Origin: Isoperla grammatica
Taxonomy: Eukaryota; Arthropoda; Insecta; Plecoptera; Perlodidae
Direction: 5' to 3'
DNA length: 64,000 bases
NCBI GenBank assembly: GCA_945910005.1
Contig: OX246741.1
Span: 49,001,167-49,065,166, forward strand
A program made the translations under genes and the position numbers. A model generated the notes under the pieces. The model did no database searches, was not told the origin of the DNA, and saw nothing but the letters and a program-made list of their open reading frames with translations. Shown here one piece after another: positions 1 to 13,581 of this stretch (positions within the stretch are counted from its first letter, which is position 1; each line of letters starts with the position of its first letter).

Positions 1-356
1 AATTTTGCAATATAGTCGATATAAATATAACTATATACTATGGTACAAGCATAGATAGCAAATTCTTACAATCCGTTATCTGTGGTACAAGCTACCAGTC
101 AGGTATAAACCCAAACTATGTCCTCTATAAGAACATATCAACGCCAGTGGTGGAAATTAACTGGGACTCTAACCCAAGTCTGCCTTGGTCCGAGAAGCGC
201 ATAAGCCACATCCTCTGGCAATTTAATCTCGACTACAGCGCATCAACGTTTGTACGGAGATTGCAAGAACCGCATCTATTAGCCACCTTTGAACAGGCCA
301 ACCTCATATTAGGCCCGTTAACACAAAGGTTAGCGGAGAAGTTACTGAAGGTTTAA
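1..356 (+). CDS. 3' end of an unrecognised protein-coding gene, cut by the left window edge
   Basis: One frame stays open from base 3 to the TAA at 354-356, about 117 codons, with no stop at the left edge. The gene therefore probably begins outside the window. The peptide is mixed and soluble-looking, with W-D-S-N-P-S-L-P-W and an amphipathic end N-L-I-L-G-P-L-T-Q-R-L-A-E-K-L-L-K-V. I see no signal peptide, membrane segment or known motif. A candidate AATAAA lies near 659, about 300 bases past the stop, as expected for a last exon. I do not recognise the family. The open frame and composition are moderate evidence for coding; a chance ORF or an old transposon fragment remains possible. Confidence 0.4.
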   Translation, partial: FCNIVDINITIYYGTSIDSKFLQSVICGTSYQSGINPNYVLYKNISTPVVEINWDSNPSLPWSEKRISHILWQFNLDYSASTFVRRLQEPHLLATFEQANLILGPLTQRLAEKLLKV

Positions 357-664
357 AGGATGAAATTCTGAGGATTTTGATCTGCAAGTATTAGCGTTTG
401 TCGACATAGTATGATACAAATTTAAACAAACATGTATACAATAAAACTAATTTTAACTAATTGCACTGGTCATGCCACCAGTATTCTTTAATTGAAATGT
501 TTTATTTTGTCCAGCGATTGGGGAAAATTATATTTCCTACATGATTTCATGTTTGTTTTTATTGCTTTTGATAAGTAAACGAAACGTTGGGAAAACAAAA
601 TTAATATCCTTCTGTTTTATTTAATATTAAACTGATTTATATGTATTATATCAATGTTAATAAA

Positions 665-3600
665 ATTATACACTCTTCAGGTTATTCTGCCATGTCGGTC
701 ACAACCTAACCATAATGGCGCGTTTTTAAGACCGGTCTGGGTCCTCTTGTCAGAACAACTGATTCTATTTAAATCGTTGTTTGATAGAAAGCTTTAATCC
801 TTAAAAACCAGGACAACATATAACATACACACACGCACACGACAATCGTTGTCATTTCAATTTCTAAGTAAAACGTGGACAGTCAATTGCATTCGTCTTG
901 TTTCTGTGAAACTGCCGAAACATGTGAACTTTCCGAGCGGAATTCAAATTATCTGCCCGAAGTTCTTTTTAAATCTCTATCGTCCCTCGCTGCGGCCGAA
1001 CTTGCAGAGAATTACGTTCAAACGATAAAATATTTAATTCATAATTGAATTAGTTTGTAAATTGCTTGGTAGAAAAAGTTGTCGAGAGTTCCAAGCTGAA
1101 AATGCTTAAAAGACAATGCCAATAAAAAACTTTCCGTTGTTTTTAATGGAATAAAAAACCTTAATAGCACGAATGGAAAAATAAAATCGTCCACACTTAA
1201 TCTCAATTGGCTCCTGAAAGTAATAGAAAATGCGTTCAACACAGTGAACGCTGCAAAGGTTTGGCATTAAAAGAGGGCTGCTTGATAATCGAATCACTGT
1301 TTCAAAAGTTTATACAAGCTACAAATCTTTTATGGGTTTCCAGAGAATAAAGTCGTATTTAAAAACATGGATTGAGGTTCTTTGTGTTTATAGGAAGAAC
1401 AAAAAACATCGTTCCTTGTATTCGTTTACATTGCATGAAGACATGCGCAAGGACCACCAATAAACATATTAAAACAAACATTATGGTAAGCTATGCGATT
1501 ACATTTTGACTCATTATTAACTCGTATTTCTTGCAAAACCTTAACTTAATATGTATCTTGTAAACTTTGTATCATAAGAAACTGGCACTTGTTTTCAAAT
1601 TAGGAATATTCAAATTTCAGTTTCTTTTTAAATTATAATAAAACAAATATGTATTGTATACTTTACATCTTCTCCATTATAAACACATTGCAGAGGCAGG
1701 TGATTGTGGTGAAAATAAATGACATTGTTTTCCAACGGAAGCGGTGAATATGTGGCGAAAATAATTCAGTGTTACAGTTGTTCCCATTTGGAAATTTTCA
1801 TAATTCCAAGTAATAATAAACATGTATTATGAGCGTTCATAGGTTTGTAATTATTGTAAAAAAAAAAGAAATGAAAATATTTGTTATCTTGTAGATTGTT
1901 TTTAACTACGTCAACTGTTTTTTATGCCATTACTATATATTAATTATTATGGTATGACTTTAAAACAGACAAATACATCATTTGACAATATAACATGGCA
2001 ATAATTAAGAATTGCGTTTGCGTTAATAATCATTGAATACAAAGTCATTAGAGAAGAGTAAATTATTCACGGACCTTTACTAATGCACTAAACATACAAA
2101 AAACAATCTTATTTACATGCGGAAATGTTATCACTTTCCAAAGAATACAACAATTTTGCTTAGTACAACGAACTTTATGTTTTCTCAAACAATGATCGTA
2201 AGCTGTTTCTAAGTTGGCTGAACGCATAAGTTAGACAAACGACCGTATTATAACAACACAGGCCCTAAAACTTTCCTAAAACATACCAATATATGGTTTA
2301 AGGGACTAATGTTCTGGAACGCGTTTGGTTTTCCAGGCTTCAAGGAAGTACGTTTCGGAAATGGAGAATAAATGGACTGAATTCAGGGGTCGCAGTGTAA
2401 CATAACTCCCATAAAACAATAAAAACAAAACAAACAAACAATTGAGAAAGTTTGGCAATTCGTCTACCTAGTGAATGGGGTTACGAATTACCACCAGAAA
2501 TAATTCAGGATATCGATAAAGAATAACTGCATTTACGAGTTCCATGGGGCTCGTTGTGGGTTTTTTTAGAATGGCTTTTAAAATTATAGGAAATTGAAAT
2601 GAAAAATGTGGCAGAAATCGCGTAGATTAAAAAAGCAATTGATTTCTAAAAATCAGAGAAAAGGATCACGCTCAACAGCGTCAATGGCTAACGCAAATGT
2701 TACATTCACATTTCCTACTTTTAAATTTATGAATATGTGGTAATTAATGTGAGTGTATTTGTTATTATAATAATAACAATGTACAGGCTTGATTTTCATT
2801 GTTGTATTTCTAACAAGTAGATTGTGTTTTTTGTTTATATTTGACGGCTTCGTTATGTGTATGAAGATCAAAAAAAATTTGAGAAATAATAATTTTGCAT
2901 ACCTATCAATATGTATTCAATAGTTACGCCTTTCATATTACACTTCCTACACTAATCAACTGATGTATCTTCTAATCAGTTAGTATTTTGCTTGTTCCAC
3001 AATGGCCAGAGTATGTATGTAAGTTTCAATTGGACACACAGCTATACAATATAAATGATTAATAAAAAATAATCTCTTCTAACATGATTTATTGTCAACT
3101 AAAAGATTTCTCGCTAATATCTTGTAGAATATCAATGTTGAACGATAAGACCGGAAACTGTATTTCAAGGGTGATTTGTTTACAACGTATTCAGGTAGAA
3201 CACAGCGCTGGGAAACTGGAAAACATAGAGAAAATTGCGCATTTTCTTCCTTCTTAAGTTCTCCCTCTTCGTTCCGTTGACGTTTTGATGTTCGCTGTTT
3301 AATGTAGCGTTAAACTTGGCAATCATTACCCGGATGCGTCTCCCAATGTCTACACCGACTAGCCTCAAAGTTTCGCGTCGCAGCCCTTCCACTAGTTTGC
3401 ATATCATGTAGGTTATGGCTACAGCTTATACGGCGCTCTTCCCAAAGAATATCCACGAAAATAAACGACTCCATCCTAACAAATGGTGCGTTTACACTAC
3501 ATTTATTGTCAATTTCATGTACTCTGATCGTTGGGCTAAGAAAAGTACATAAAAATGTCTAACTTTAAAACTTTTAACGCTGTTTTGATGATATTATATT

Positions 3601-4165
3601 AAATTTTATACAATACATGGATTTTTTTCATTTTTAAATAAACACAAAACAAATACTACAGAAGAGGGAAATTGTTAAACTTTTACAAATGTAAAACAAT
3701 TTTTCACTGATTATCGTTTTGAAAGCAAAATAACCAACTGAAGAGTAAATTTAATATAAATGGATTTTGGTTTTCGGGATCTACGTTTCTATCCACATCG
3801 TCAGACGAGAGTTGCGAGTTTGTTTATTTGTACCTGACGATGAAAGCGGATTTTCATATATCCGCAATCGCACCGTATAATTGTTAGAAATGTACTTGCC
3901 AAGCAGTGAAACACAACACTATAACTACCGGATGGAACAGTAAACTCATAGCGTTGCAACAGTCCAACAAAAATACAAATTCATCAGCACTATCGGTATC
4001 ACGTATAAATGGGTATATAGTGTTAATATTAATGTTTCGTAGGAATCCCCGTTATAGGGTGCATGCACATTGCACAATTGCTTTAGCTGATGTGTCCCTC
4101 TTCAGGTGACACTAGTTATATTAAAGTGTTTTGGATATACTTGGGAAGGAATTCCGAGAGCTGAT
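665..4165. other. AT-rich intergenic DNA, no gene seen
   Basis: Frequent stops in all frames and only short ORFs without family resemblance. No array, long inverted repeat or tRNA-like box was noticed. Confidence 0.55.
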
Positions 4166-4169
4166 AGTA

Positions 4170-4296
4170 TGACTCAATCCCAGCATTCGCCTTCACGACT
4201 GAGGAAAACCTTCAGTCAGAACCGCCGGTGGCCGGAATCGAACCGGCGACCACCCGAATTAGAGTCTCGCGTCTTACCGCTGAGCCTCCTCTATCG
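4170..4296 (-). mobile_element. tRNA-derived SINE, family A
   Basis: On the minus strand an A-box-like TGGCTCAGCGGTAAG-type segment (near 4270-4290, read GGCTCAGCGGTAAG) is followed by a B box GGTTCGATTCC (near 4236-4246). Then comes the tail GGTTTTCCTCAGTC, which recurs in other copies at 6611, 11510 and 13985. A box, B box and shared non-tRNA tail are the hallmark of a SINE rather than a functional tRNA. Confidence 0.6.
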
Positions 4297-4299
4297 GTA

Positions 4300-6600
4300 T
4301 ATAGTCTTTACAATAGATAGATAAGTAGTATCTTGAAATAATAATTCTGACATGATCTGAATTCTAGTGTTCGAATGCAATCCAGCACATCTTATACAAA
4401 CGGAAAATAAATATCGCTTGTTTCCACAGGTGCAAAATCACACTTTTACTGATTTCCAGTAAATCATGAGTCATGCCAACATGAATAGTATGAATTCACA
4501 CCTTCACTTAACATCTGCCACTGTACATCACTTCATAGCTAATTAAGCATTCGTTCCAGTTGACTTAACATAAGATGAACTCTGACTTTACGATATGCAC
4601 ACGTGTATTAGGTAAGTCGCAATTTTGATGACACAATAACTGTTTTATTCAGTTACCACATATTACAAATCAATATAAATTACAATACATTTGTTTTTTA
4701 CGTTGATCAATACCTACTGACAGAAGTTAGTCTTGTGAGTCAGTAGGTATAATATTTGGTGTGCGGAGTACAGAATAATGTAATATAATTAACTAAGACT
4801 TAACTTAAAAACTAGCCTATAACTATGCATTTTATTTACAATTAAATAACTAGTAAGATTTTGAGGGCTGACAAGACGATATTGAGGACTGTTATTAGTT
4901 CTTTAATATTTTATTCGGTATTATTGGAAAACGAATAGTTCAGAAGGATGGACTATAAAGGTACAACAAGAAACTAAGCATTCTTCTGATGATTGCAATT
5001 TAAACAAAGATTACTGTTAAACTTAGTTTACAAGCAGGATTGTCGGTTAAGATTAACTGCAGATTTTTGCAATAGCTAATCGTTACATTATTTGAGTGCA
5101 ATTTACTTGTGCTATCACAATTTATATTCTAAACTGTTGCAGAGAATAATTACAAATGATACTATTTTTGTAATTGCTTAAGCCTTGAGCAATAACGTGC
5201 ATTTTAATACAAATATGCACTTAGTATCAATCATACCTTGTACTTTTGAATTTTATTTCTTTATATGTTATGTAAACTAAATGCGTTTGGTTAATATATA
5301 TACATAAAACAATCGAAATAAGTCTGTCCTGTCGTCAACGAAAAAACATAAAACTTATTATGTTCTAATCAATTCGACACCAAATTAACAATAATATGTT
5401 TGCCATATTATCGATATGAAAATGTTTTAGCCCATATCCCATTCGTCACCATCTCTGGATACAAGTAAATTATTCAACTTTCAACCTACCATATTTTCTG
5501 GGAATGTAACCAAATTGTCTTTGGTTTGGTTAGTTATTAATTAAGAATTATCTAGACACAATTGAAATTAATTTAAACGCATATAGTTGCCGAAGAAAAA
5601 AATTGAAATCTTCCAAAAATTTAAATTTTTGTAAAGATTTACATTTTTGTGAAAGCTTTGAACTTATCTAATTTTATCCAGTTTATAATATTAACTTTCG
5701 CGCGAAAGATAAGAGCTCGTCAAAGCTATTATTTTAACTACGATCACGTCTGCTTGCGTAACATTTATTTATTCCAGCATTTTAGCTCGTCATCGTCGGA
5801 AACAAGTTTCAAAAGATCTAACCAAACTATAGAACTGGAGCAGACAGATAAACGATGATTATGAATTTTTATTCTAATCGCCGATATTGTAAAGATCTTG
5901 ACTTACCATAACGTTCATTTTTCAAAGGGCTGTCTACAATGTTTATATGCATGGTTAAGGGGAAGGGGGGGGGGGAGGGGGGGGGGGGACTATCAACGAT
6001 GATCTTGCAATATTTCTCATCTTTACAAATAATAATGCGAGCATTATCCAGTCGAGGGCCGTCGGCAAGGGGGCAGATATAGGCCTACTGCAGACGTCTA
6101 TGCTACTGGGTGGCTCGCAGCCCCATCACTCATTACACCCTTGTTTCGCACGGTATATACTTCAACACAGATGAGCTCAAACTTCTTTATTTTTTTTTGT
6201 TTTGTTTGAGTCATTCTAGGTCACCTTGACTAAATATATGCAAACCTTTTTTACTTTCCCCCTTCCTCCGTGTTTGATAATTACTGTATCAATTATTGAA
6301 TGAGTAGTTTTTTACGAAATGCAAATATGATAATAGAGAATCGGAAAAAAGTTTGCTTAGGCCTATAGTGTTTGTTTTAAATAATAAATTATTTAAAATT
6401 TTGATTTTTAAATCAAATGTTTTAATTTTAATTTTATCATTAACATGTTTTAAGATGTGTGCGTGTGGGTATTATGTCTTTATGTATGTTGTGAGGCAAT
6501 TTGACTGAAATTATAAATAGAAGCCAATATATACAGATAATTCCCTTTAATGGAATTGCTCCCTTGCCTTATACTCAGTCTTTACATCATTTCAAGGGGA
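4300..6600. other. Intergenic DNA with one long G-rich tract, no gene seen
   Basis: AT-rich sequence. At about 5959-5989 is a nearly pure G run interrupted by A, one of more than twenty G/C runs in the window. No supported gene. Confidence 0.5.
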
Positions 6601-6610
6601 TGGAACCGAG

Positions 6611-6720
6611 AGAGATGGCTCAGCGATAATACGCGAGACTAATTCGATAGGTCACTGGTTCAATACTGAGCATCGATAATCTTAACTGGAGGTTTTCCTC
6701 AGTCACAGCAATCACGGAAT
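6611..6720 (+). mobile_element. tRNA-derived SINE, family A (degraded)
   Basis: Reads ATGGCTCAGCGATAATACG (A-box-like), then CACTGGTTCAATACTGA (B-box-like), then GGAGGTTTTCCTCAGTCAC. The order and tail match the copy at 4170-4296 in the opposite orientation. Confidence 0.5.
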
Positions 6721-7564
6721 AAAGTCATGATTCCATATCTAGAAATGTATACTGTATTCTTATTAACTAGATTATTTGTACAATTTTAATAACATATTTT
6801 TATCGAAGAAATAAAGTTAGTGGTCCGTTCGTTTAGTAGTTTAGTTAGTTGAGGTGCTAGGGTACCAACTTGATAATACATTGAAAACGCATTACGACAC
6901 GATGAATACGGAACTGTTGTATACAACTGTAAACAAATAAAGTAAATACAACTGCAGTCAGCCTAGAAAGCTTTCGTGTGGAACACCAAGGGTCCGCGAA
7001 CCACAGTTTGTAACCCCCATGACAGATCTCTATTCGACCCTTTACAACACTTATATCTAGATAAACAACGTGTCAAATAACCTTTTTATGCACACGCATA
7101 ACAAAAAAAGGTGATAATGCCTCTCTATATATATAACAATGACGTATACAATAGAACAACCTTTTCAACTAACTTATTGTCTCCTTTAGATTATTAGGCA
7201 AAATAAACCCCGGCTTTTCCTGTCACCGTCTTGTGATTTATGAGCACTCAACACTTTCAACGGTTATGACCATTTATATGGAAGATGCTGCGTAATTAAT
7301 GCATAGTTAATATCCCACGCCCGACTATGCAGCTACCATAGAGGACGTCTATTATTTTAATGAACTAGACGTATACGCACTTTACCATGCGTCATTGTTG
7401 GAGCCGCTAGAGAAAACCCCTTTCGAAAGTTATTAATGATGGTGGGAAAATTTAATATACGCAAAAATTGTTTAAGCATGTCATTTATCGCCGAGGTCGG
7501 GTTTGGTTGGAAATATTCGAACAGTTTCAAAATGGGCGTGTGCATGGGTAAGAGCAGGGCAGGT

Positions 7565-7590
7565 TGGTGGGGGGGGGGGGGGGGGGGGTG
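7565..7590. repeat. Poly-G tract
   Basis: Nearly uninterrupted G run. The proline-rich minus-strand ORF across it is a by-product of the run. Confidence 0.8.
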
Positions 7591-8685
7591 AGGCTATGTG
7601 GTTTGGGGAAACAAGACACTAAGTGAATAGCCCTATATGCTATGATAAATCTCTCATATATAGAATGTGAGATGGAATTTATTTTCGAGTTTTTCACGAT
7701 ACACATTATCATTATTATTACAATAGTTTCTTTAAACATTAAACGTACCACACAAATAAAAGCACGATGACAGAATAAAAACACTTGTGCCCTCGTGTCT
7801 GAGAAAGGGAAAGAAGCTCCTGAAAATTCGTGCACCACTTATCTAGGGTGTTTTATTTTATAACCATAGTTGTGGTGTTCATTGAAATATGACACAATGA
7901 CACTTAGGCTGAAATTCATAGTCGTCTCCTACCCCTGGGGCGCCCGTTGTTGCCAGATAACAGTTTCGTGTAGTTTCTTCCCATATAGAAAACAAATCCA
8001 TATCAACAACGGGCTTGAGATGTTCTTAGTTTGACGCTCCCCTGCTGCTCCCCTCGACCGCTATGTGACCACCCCTTACCCCCGTGACAACCTGACAATC
8101 ATATTCATTTCATACTATATAGTTTCTATAATCAGTCATATATGTCATGCTGCGCGGTGGTCACGTGACTAGGGGGCGGAGCTTCAAACTATGTCCAACT
8201 AAAAATATCTCCACTAATGACCTAGTAAAACAGCAAATACACAATTTTTAAATCATAACAATAAAGTTTAACAAAATTATTGCCCCATAATCTTAAATTT
8301 ATAACTTAACATCAATTAATTCACTCAAACTTCTTTTTGTAATATTCAAGTTAATTCAACTTAAATAATATGTACGTAATCAATTAGTGTATTATGCCCC
8401 TACATAAACTAATTACATAAATTCATTAAATTCATTTAAATTGTCGAATAAATATATAAATATTTTCTAGAATATAAGTAAATCACGGAATAACATTTAA
8501 GAACACACAATAATATACTAATAGTGAACTAAATAAAGGATAAGTTAATATTTATTGGAATTAAAAACAACCAGGTGTATAAGAATGCAAACTTTTTGAC
8601 TTATATATTACATTACAGGTATAGTTTCGGCCTTGAAGCTTTGGTCAGATTATTAAGATCTTAATGTTTGCGTTCACTCTGCACT

Positions 8686-9418
8686 CAGTGGCGTAGTCAA
8701 GATATTTGTGAAGTGGGGGGGGGGGGGGGGGGCGGAGGCAAGGTACGTTTGAGGGGGCGCCGACTCATACTAACTTACTAAGCAACTGCTTATAAACGTT
8801 TTTTAACTTCTAATATGGATTCAATTCCATCACTTCTTGTTTTAGAAATAAGTAAACGGTGACTTTGGAGCCGTCTAGCAACGATACACTCAATAAATTC
8901 AAAGTTGTTCTGAATCGGCCTTGTTGATTTTGACATTTGTCCGCAGGTGTTCGCACTGTCCAATCACTGATTCATGTGTTTTATATTTGAAATATAGATC
9001 TTTGATTGGTTATCGCTCACTCGTCGATGGTGCTCGGAGCCTACAGAGTACAGGGTTGGTTTAATCGCTTTAAATTAAAGTCCCCCACTGAAAATCAGTC
9101 TTGTTACTGAGTGGGTAGACTCTAAATGTAAAATTTTATTTAAACACGTTACAAATTTAAGAGACATAATTTTAGGAGCCTGCATAGCCGGCAGTAAATA
9201 TTACAACTTATTACTACAAACTAAAATTCTCTGAGCATGTAAGGGCAACTTGCTTACACTCTTTGCTCACTATGTATCGGTCTATGAGTATTTCTTTTTA
9301 TTTGCGTTGGTCTTTAGAATGAATTGACTTTATATAAGAGGGTACCATTATGTATCGTGCGGAGGCGGCCGTTTGCCCCCCCCCCCCCCCTCATGCCACC
9401 CTACTGTTTACACTACTG
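8686..9418. mobile_element. hAT-like non-autonomous element with G/C runs at both ends
   Basis: The left end is CAGTGGCGTAGTCAAG followed by a G run; the right end is a C run followed by TTTACACTACTG. The ends are imperfect inverted repeats beginning CAGT. Flanking 8-mers TCTGCACT and TCTGTAGT match at 6 of 8 positions, consistent with an aged 8-bp hAT target duplication. Dispersed repeat D (8880-9130) lies inside. No transposase reading frame is visible. Confidence 0.45.
8880..9130 (+). repeat. Dispersed repeat family D, copy 1
   Basis: About 220 bases match, in inverse orientation, 32028-32270. Shared landmarks are GTTCGCACTGTCCAATCACTG, TTATCGCTCACTCGTCGATGG-type sequence and AAAGTCCCCCACTGAAAATC. 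No coding capacity seen. Confidence 0.7.
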
Positions 9419-9419
9419 T

Positions 9420-11500
9420 CTGTAGTAAGTATATACCTAGTTATATAGGAAGTCAACTTGTCACTCATATGTTCATACAGTGAAGTATGAAAGACATTTT
9501 CCGTTTAAACTTTCATTCTCGTTAAAAACCCATAAAGCGAAACATTTCAAAACAAATCTGCGTAAAACATAATTCCACGCTCAATGACTTCTGATCTGAT
9601 TAGATATCCATCTCGGCAATTTGTCACCGCGTGTGTGTGTTACTCTGTGAACCACAATGTTATATTGTGCGGTATTATTTATTAAGTTGACATTTCTATG
9701 GTCCATCGTCGGCTTACCGGAAGTGGTATAAAAACCTCCGGAAGGCTTGTTATTGTTGTAGCATAATGTTGCTTGCGTTATTGTCAGACAACAGCTGAGT
9801 AGAAATGTGTCATTTTTTATAGATTGCTGCTTTTGATAAGAGAGTACAATGCCAGTGTGATCCAATGAACTTGAGTGTTCAACTGTGAACTAACTGCGAT
9901 TCCTTTCAATGACATTAATATTATATATTTAATGATGTTTATAGATTTCACGAGCTAAATGAAAACATACATGCTATGTGTTATATTGATGGTAGCGCGT
10001 ATTTGTGCATTGGGCTATGATAAGAGAAAAACTAACCAACATAGGTCTACGATCAATGAGACTAGTTGATAATATTAATAATACTCACTTATACAAATAA
10101 AATAATTCTATAAAAATGTGTTCTGAATTTGATAATATTTTAAATTATTTTCTATCTGATATATTTTTGTATATGTTATAAATCCGTGGATTGTTTTAAA
10201 CAGCTCTATATTTTTTCTCTCTTCTGCCAATCTGTTCGTTTCCATATATTTATAACACAGAACAAAGCATATCTGACATATATCTTAAGCGTGTTTGTCA
10301 AATCATGACAACATCTATCTCTATGTACGTCTGACAATACTAAAAATGTCTCAATGGTACAACACGGTACATCTTAGTGATATAAATCATACTATGTCGT
10401 TCTGCAAACTCATAACATAAAATAAATAAGACTAAATGTCCACATTAAAACTTAGTATGTTTGATTTGTGAATGTGTATCAAGATTCAGCAATGATTTAT
10501 TTACATTTGGTTAACTGTGCAACTTAGGAATTAGGAATCCAAGCTATGGTGAGAAGACAACCCACTATAAGTGTATTTCTATAAATAAAAGAAAATATAA
10601 AACACTTTCAATGTAAGTAGTAGACCCTACTTAACATCTCAGCAGGTATTAAGGGGGCACAACAATAGTAATTGATTTAATCGTAACCTGTGCTCGGAAT
10701 CACCTATAGAAATAACGAAATCATTCTAAAAAGAGTTCTCGAAGCCCGCCGAGTAGTCGCACCTCTTTTGTCGATGTTCCGCGATCCGATTGCGTCTTCG
10801 GTTAAATCAATTGTCCGGTGGGTCGTTATTGTGTGTAATCGAAATAGCGTGGGAACTCCTGAGACAGAATACTGGGAGGGGGGAACCTTTTGTTTGACTC
10901 GCTTAGCAGTGATCATTTTGTAAAGGAAGTCAAATTTACTTGATCGTTTTGAGAAGAAAATTACATTTTTGTAAGGATTCAATTCAACGCCCATTCCGAG
11001 AAAGATAAATACAACTCCTCATAATGTGAACAACATGTTATTGTAATAAACATTCTCTTTATAAGAAAATTGGTAACAGTTCAGAAGTCACGATTATGAA
11101 ACCAAACAAATTCTTCATTTTTCTAGGAGAAAACTTTAAAACTTTGTGTCTTGAAAATATAATCAGTAGATAAGAATCGTGAAGTATAATTGTTTACATG
11201 GATATTTTGTTATTGTGTTTTCATGTTTTATAGCTGAAAAACAATAAATGATTTTTCGTATGAATTGTGCCCAGGGACAATTTTCATGGCCCTCAATGCA
11301 GGTGACTAACTTTATATTATGGTACTTGGAATAGTTGTGAATAAATGACCGAGGGCTGATAGCATTAGGGCAATATGCACAGTCAAGTGTCAAGTTAAGT
11401 ACAAGATTTGTTGCCATGGAATTTTTTTATTACACGCTATTTTCCATAAGAATAACAAACTCTATAGCAACTATAAACAAATCACACAACTCGACTCTGC
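9420..11500. other. Intergenic DNA, no gene seen
   Basis: AT-rich. The ORFs near 9581-9865 and 10690-10994 occur on opposite strands of the same segment or lack any recognisable motif, so none is accepted. Confidence 0.5.
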
Positions 11501-11509
11501 ATTCCGCTT

Positions 11510-11655
11510 TTAATCTTTCCCCGCATTCGCCTTGACACTGAGACAAACGTCGGAAAAAACTACATTCAAGATTGCTCGTACTGGATAAAGAACCAGCGAT
11601 CTTCCGAATTAGAGGGTCATGTGTTACCATTGAGCTTCCTGTATCGGTAACATGA
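11510..11655 (-). mobile_element. tRNA-derived SINE, family A (degraded)
   Basis: Shares with the 4170 copy the elements GCATTCGCCTT, a B-box-like stretch near 11590, CCGAATTAGAG and a final ATTGAGCTTCCTGTATCGGT. More diverged than the 4170 copy. Confidence 0.4.
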
Positions 11656-11789
11656 AAATACATATAGGCCTACAAGCAAACAAAACATGTAAAATCATAA
11701 CACTATGTTTAGATTGAGTATTTATTGCTCAACGACCTACTCGACAATTATAGTCATAATATGACCATATAAGTCATATAAGTCATATT

Positions 11790-12300
11790 ATGACTTCGGG
11801 GGGTGTTTGGAGGAAAGGCACAAATGGAGGCAAGGTCCGTCCATCCCCTGGCGGAGGTTTGGTAAACCTCAAAGTAAGGTCTTCTCATGGGCACGAAAAT
11901 CGCCATTCTCGTGCCCACTACAAAAACTGGTTTATTACTTAAATCTACTAACGTATTATGCAAAATTTGATTTCAGAATACTTCATTTAATAATGTAGAT
12001 AGAATACAAGTATAATTAGATTCTCTCAATTAGATGTAATGCGGTTTTGAACCAGAATTGGTTTTGACAGATAAATTCATTTGTTTTTTCTGAATGATTC
12101 TCCCATTTTTAACATTGTGGAAATGGATGGGACGACCTGAGGTAACGGGAAGGAAAAGGGAAAGGGGAGGACGTGGACTGTCTTTCATCTGGCTTCTCCA
12201 CCTCGACCTGTCCGCGGCTAGGGTGGCCCTATACCAAAAGCATACGCGTCCTCCGGCATAGGATCAACCGGGGCAGGCACTGGGCAGGCACACTATATGT
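11790..12300 (-). mobile_element. Dispersed retroposon family C, broken copy
   Basis: Two pieces match family C: GGGGGTGTTTGGAGGAAAGG (11797-11816) and a GGGGAGGACGTGGACTG-to-CCGGCATAGGATCA run (12160-12268). About 340 unrelated bases separate them, so the copy is interrupted. Other copies lie at 15235, 44840, 56780 and 63110. Confidence 0.55.
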
Positions 12301-12466
12301 ATATACTAAGCATTGATAGTAATCGTCGCCCGTAAAAACATACCAACACATTATTGTAGTCGATAGATGTTTTCTATGTAAACACAATATTAATTATTTC
12401 GCCATTTCGAGTAGTCGTGGGTGTTCAATAGAATTATACTTACCATAAAATCAAACCTTAAGAGCG

Positions 12467-12770
12467 AAGGGTAGTCTCTACGTCAACAACCGCAGAAAAG
12501 TTCCATTATTTAATCTCAAGATTGCAACAAGAATTCAACAGCGCACTGTGTTTTGGTAAGCCCTACATACTGAATGAAATATTATAACCATTAGCGCAGT
12601 TATTTTGATTTCATTCGATAATTAGGAATAAAATTAATTATATATTAAAAACACTGGCTTTAAACCACAGTGCGCTGTTAATTCAGATTTTTGATTTCGA
12701 AGCCCATTCTTGAGATATAATTTAAAAATGAAAATTTTGTGCGGTTGTTGACGTTGTGGTATCCCTCCTT
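12467..12770. mobile_element. Foldback MITE of about 300 bp
   Basis: Two nested pairs of inverted segments are visible: ACGTCAACAACCGCA (12481) against TGCGGTTGTTGACGT (12740), and AACAGCGCACTGTG (12537) against CACAGTGCGCTGTT (12667). The outer ends read AAGGGTAGTCTCTAC and, inverted, AAGGAGGGATACCAC. The core is AT-rich and non-coding. Confidence 0.6.
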
Positions 12771-13426
12771 GTTATCGATAGAAAGTTCCAAATAACATCA
12801 AAACACGTTCATTTGAAAACGTCCACCCCACCCCACCCCACCCCACCTAAACAAAAAACTGCATCACCATTCACAAGTATCATCAAGATAACGATTTAAA
12901 CTAGTTGGTCATTTACTGAAACGAAACAGTAATTTACTGCCAGTCAGTCAGTCAGTCAGTCAGGCCGTCCGTTACATGATATTGCCCTTTGAGGCGAACA
13001 AATGAGCAGAGCTTCCTGTGTCGTGACGTCACAGACATCCACTCACGCTGCCATTGCGGTAGTAATTGACAAATTACTCTATTGTCCGGCTTTTTATGAT
13101 GGTTTATCCAACTAAGCATTGATATGAGCCGCTGTTTCCTGCCCCGTCGCTAATTTGTGCATCATGCCAGCCTGTGGTTTGTTATAGTTGGAAACCACTA
13201 CTCAAAACATAATACTCAACTGGTAAAATAAATAGTGGGCCAAACCGGGATGTGTTCGTAATTGGTCTGGGGGGGAGGGGGGGGGGAGGGTACTAAGGAG
13301 GACAGTTCTTTGACATTGCAATACTTGTTCTAAATTGATAGAGAGTTTATAGAAACGCCTCACAGCCATGTTGAATCTGGCCCTATACTCTTCTATGCTT
13401 TATTAACTTGAAACTTGTTTGAGATC

Positions 13427-13581
13427 TTAGGTCCGTTCTTACAATGTCCCAATAACTACTTATTCGTCGAATAGCTTGTTTTCTCCATGGCCACCACCAA
13501 TCGAAACCCTTGAAATCCTCTAAATAGCTTAATTGCTACAAATAACTTTGTGTTATTAGAAGATTGTAAGACTGGCGCTTA
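13427..13581. mobile_element. 155-bp TIR MITE, copy 1
   Basis: Near-identical to 60066-60215. Termini read TTAGGTCCGTTCTTACAAT and ATTGTAAGACTGGCGCTTA, imperfect inverted repeats. Core AATAGCTTGTTTTCTCCATGG is shared in part with the other copy. Confidence 0.7.
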
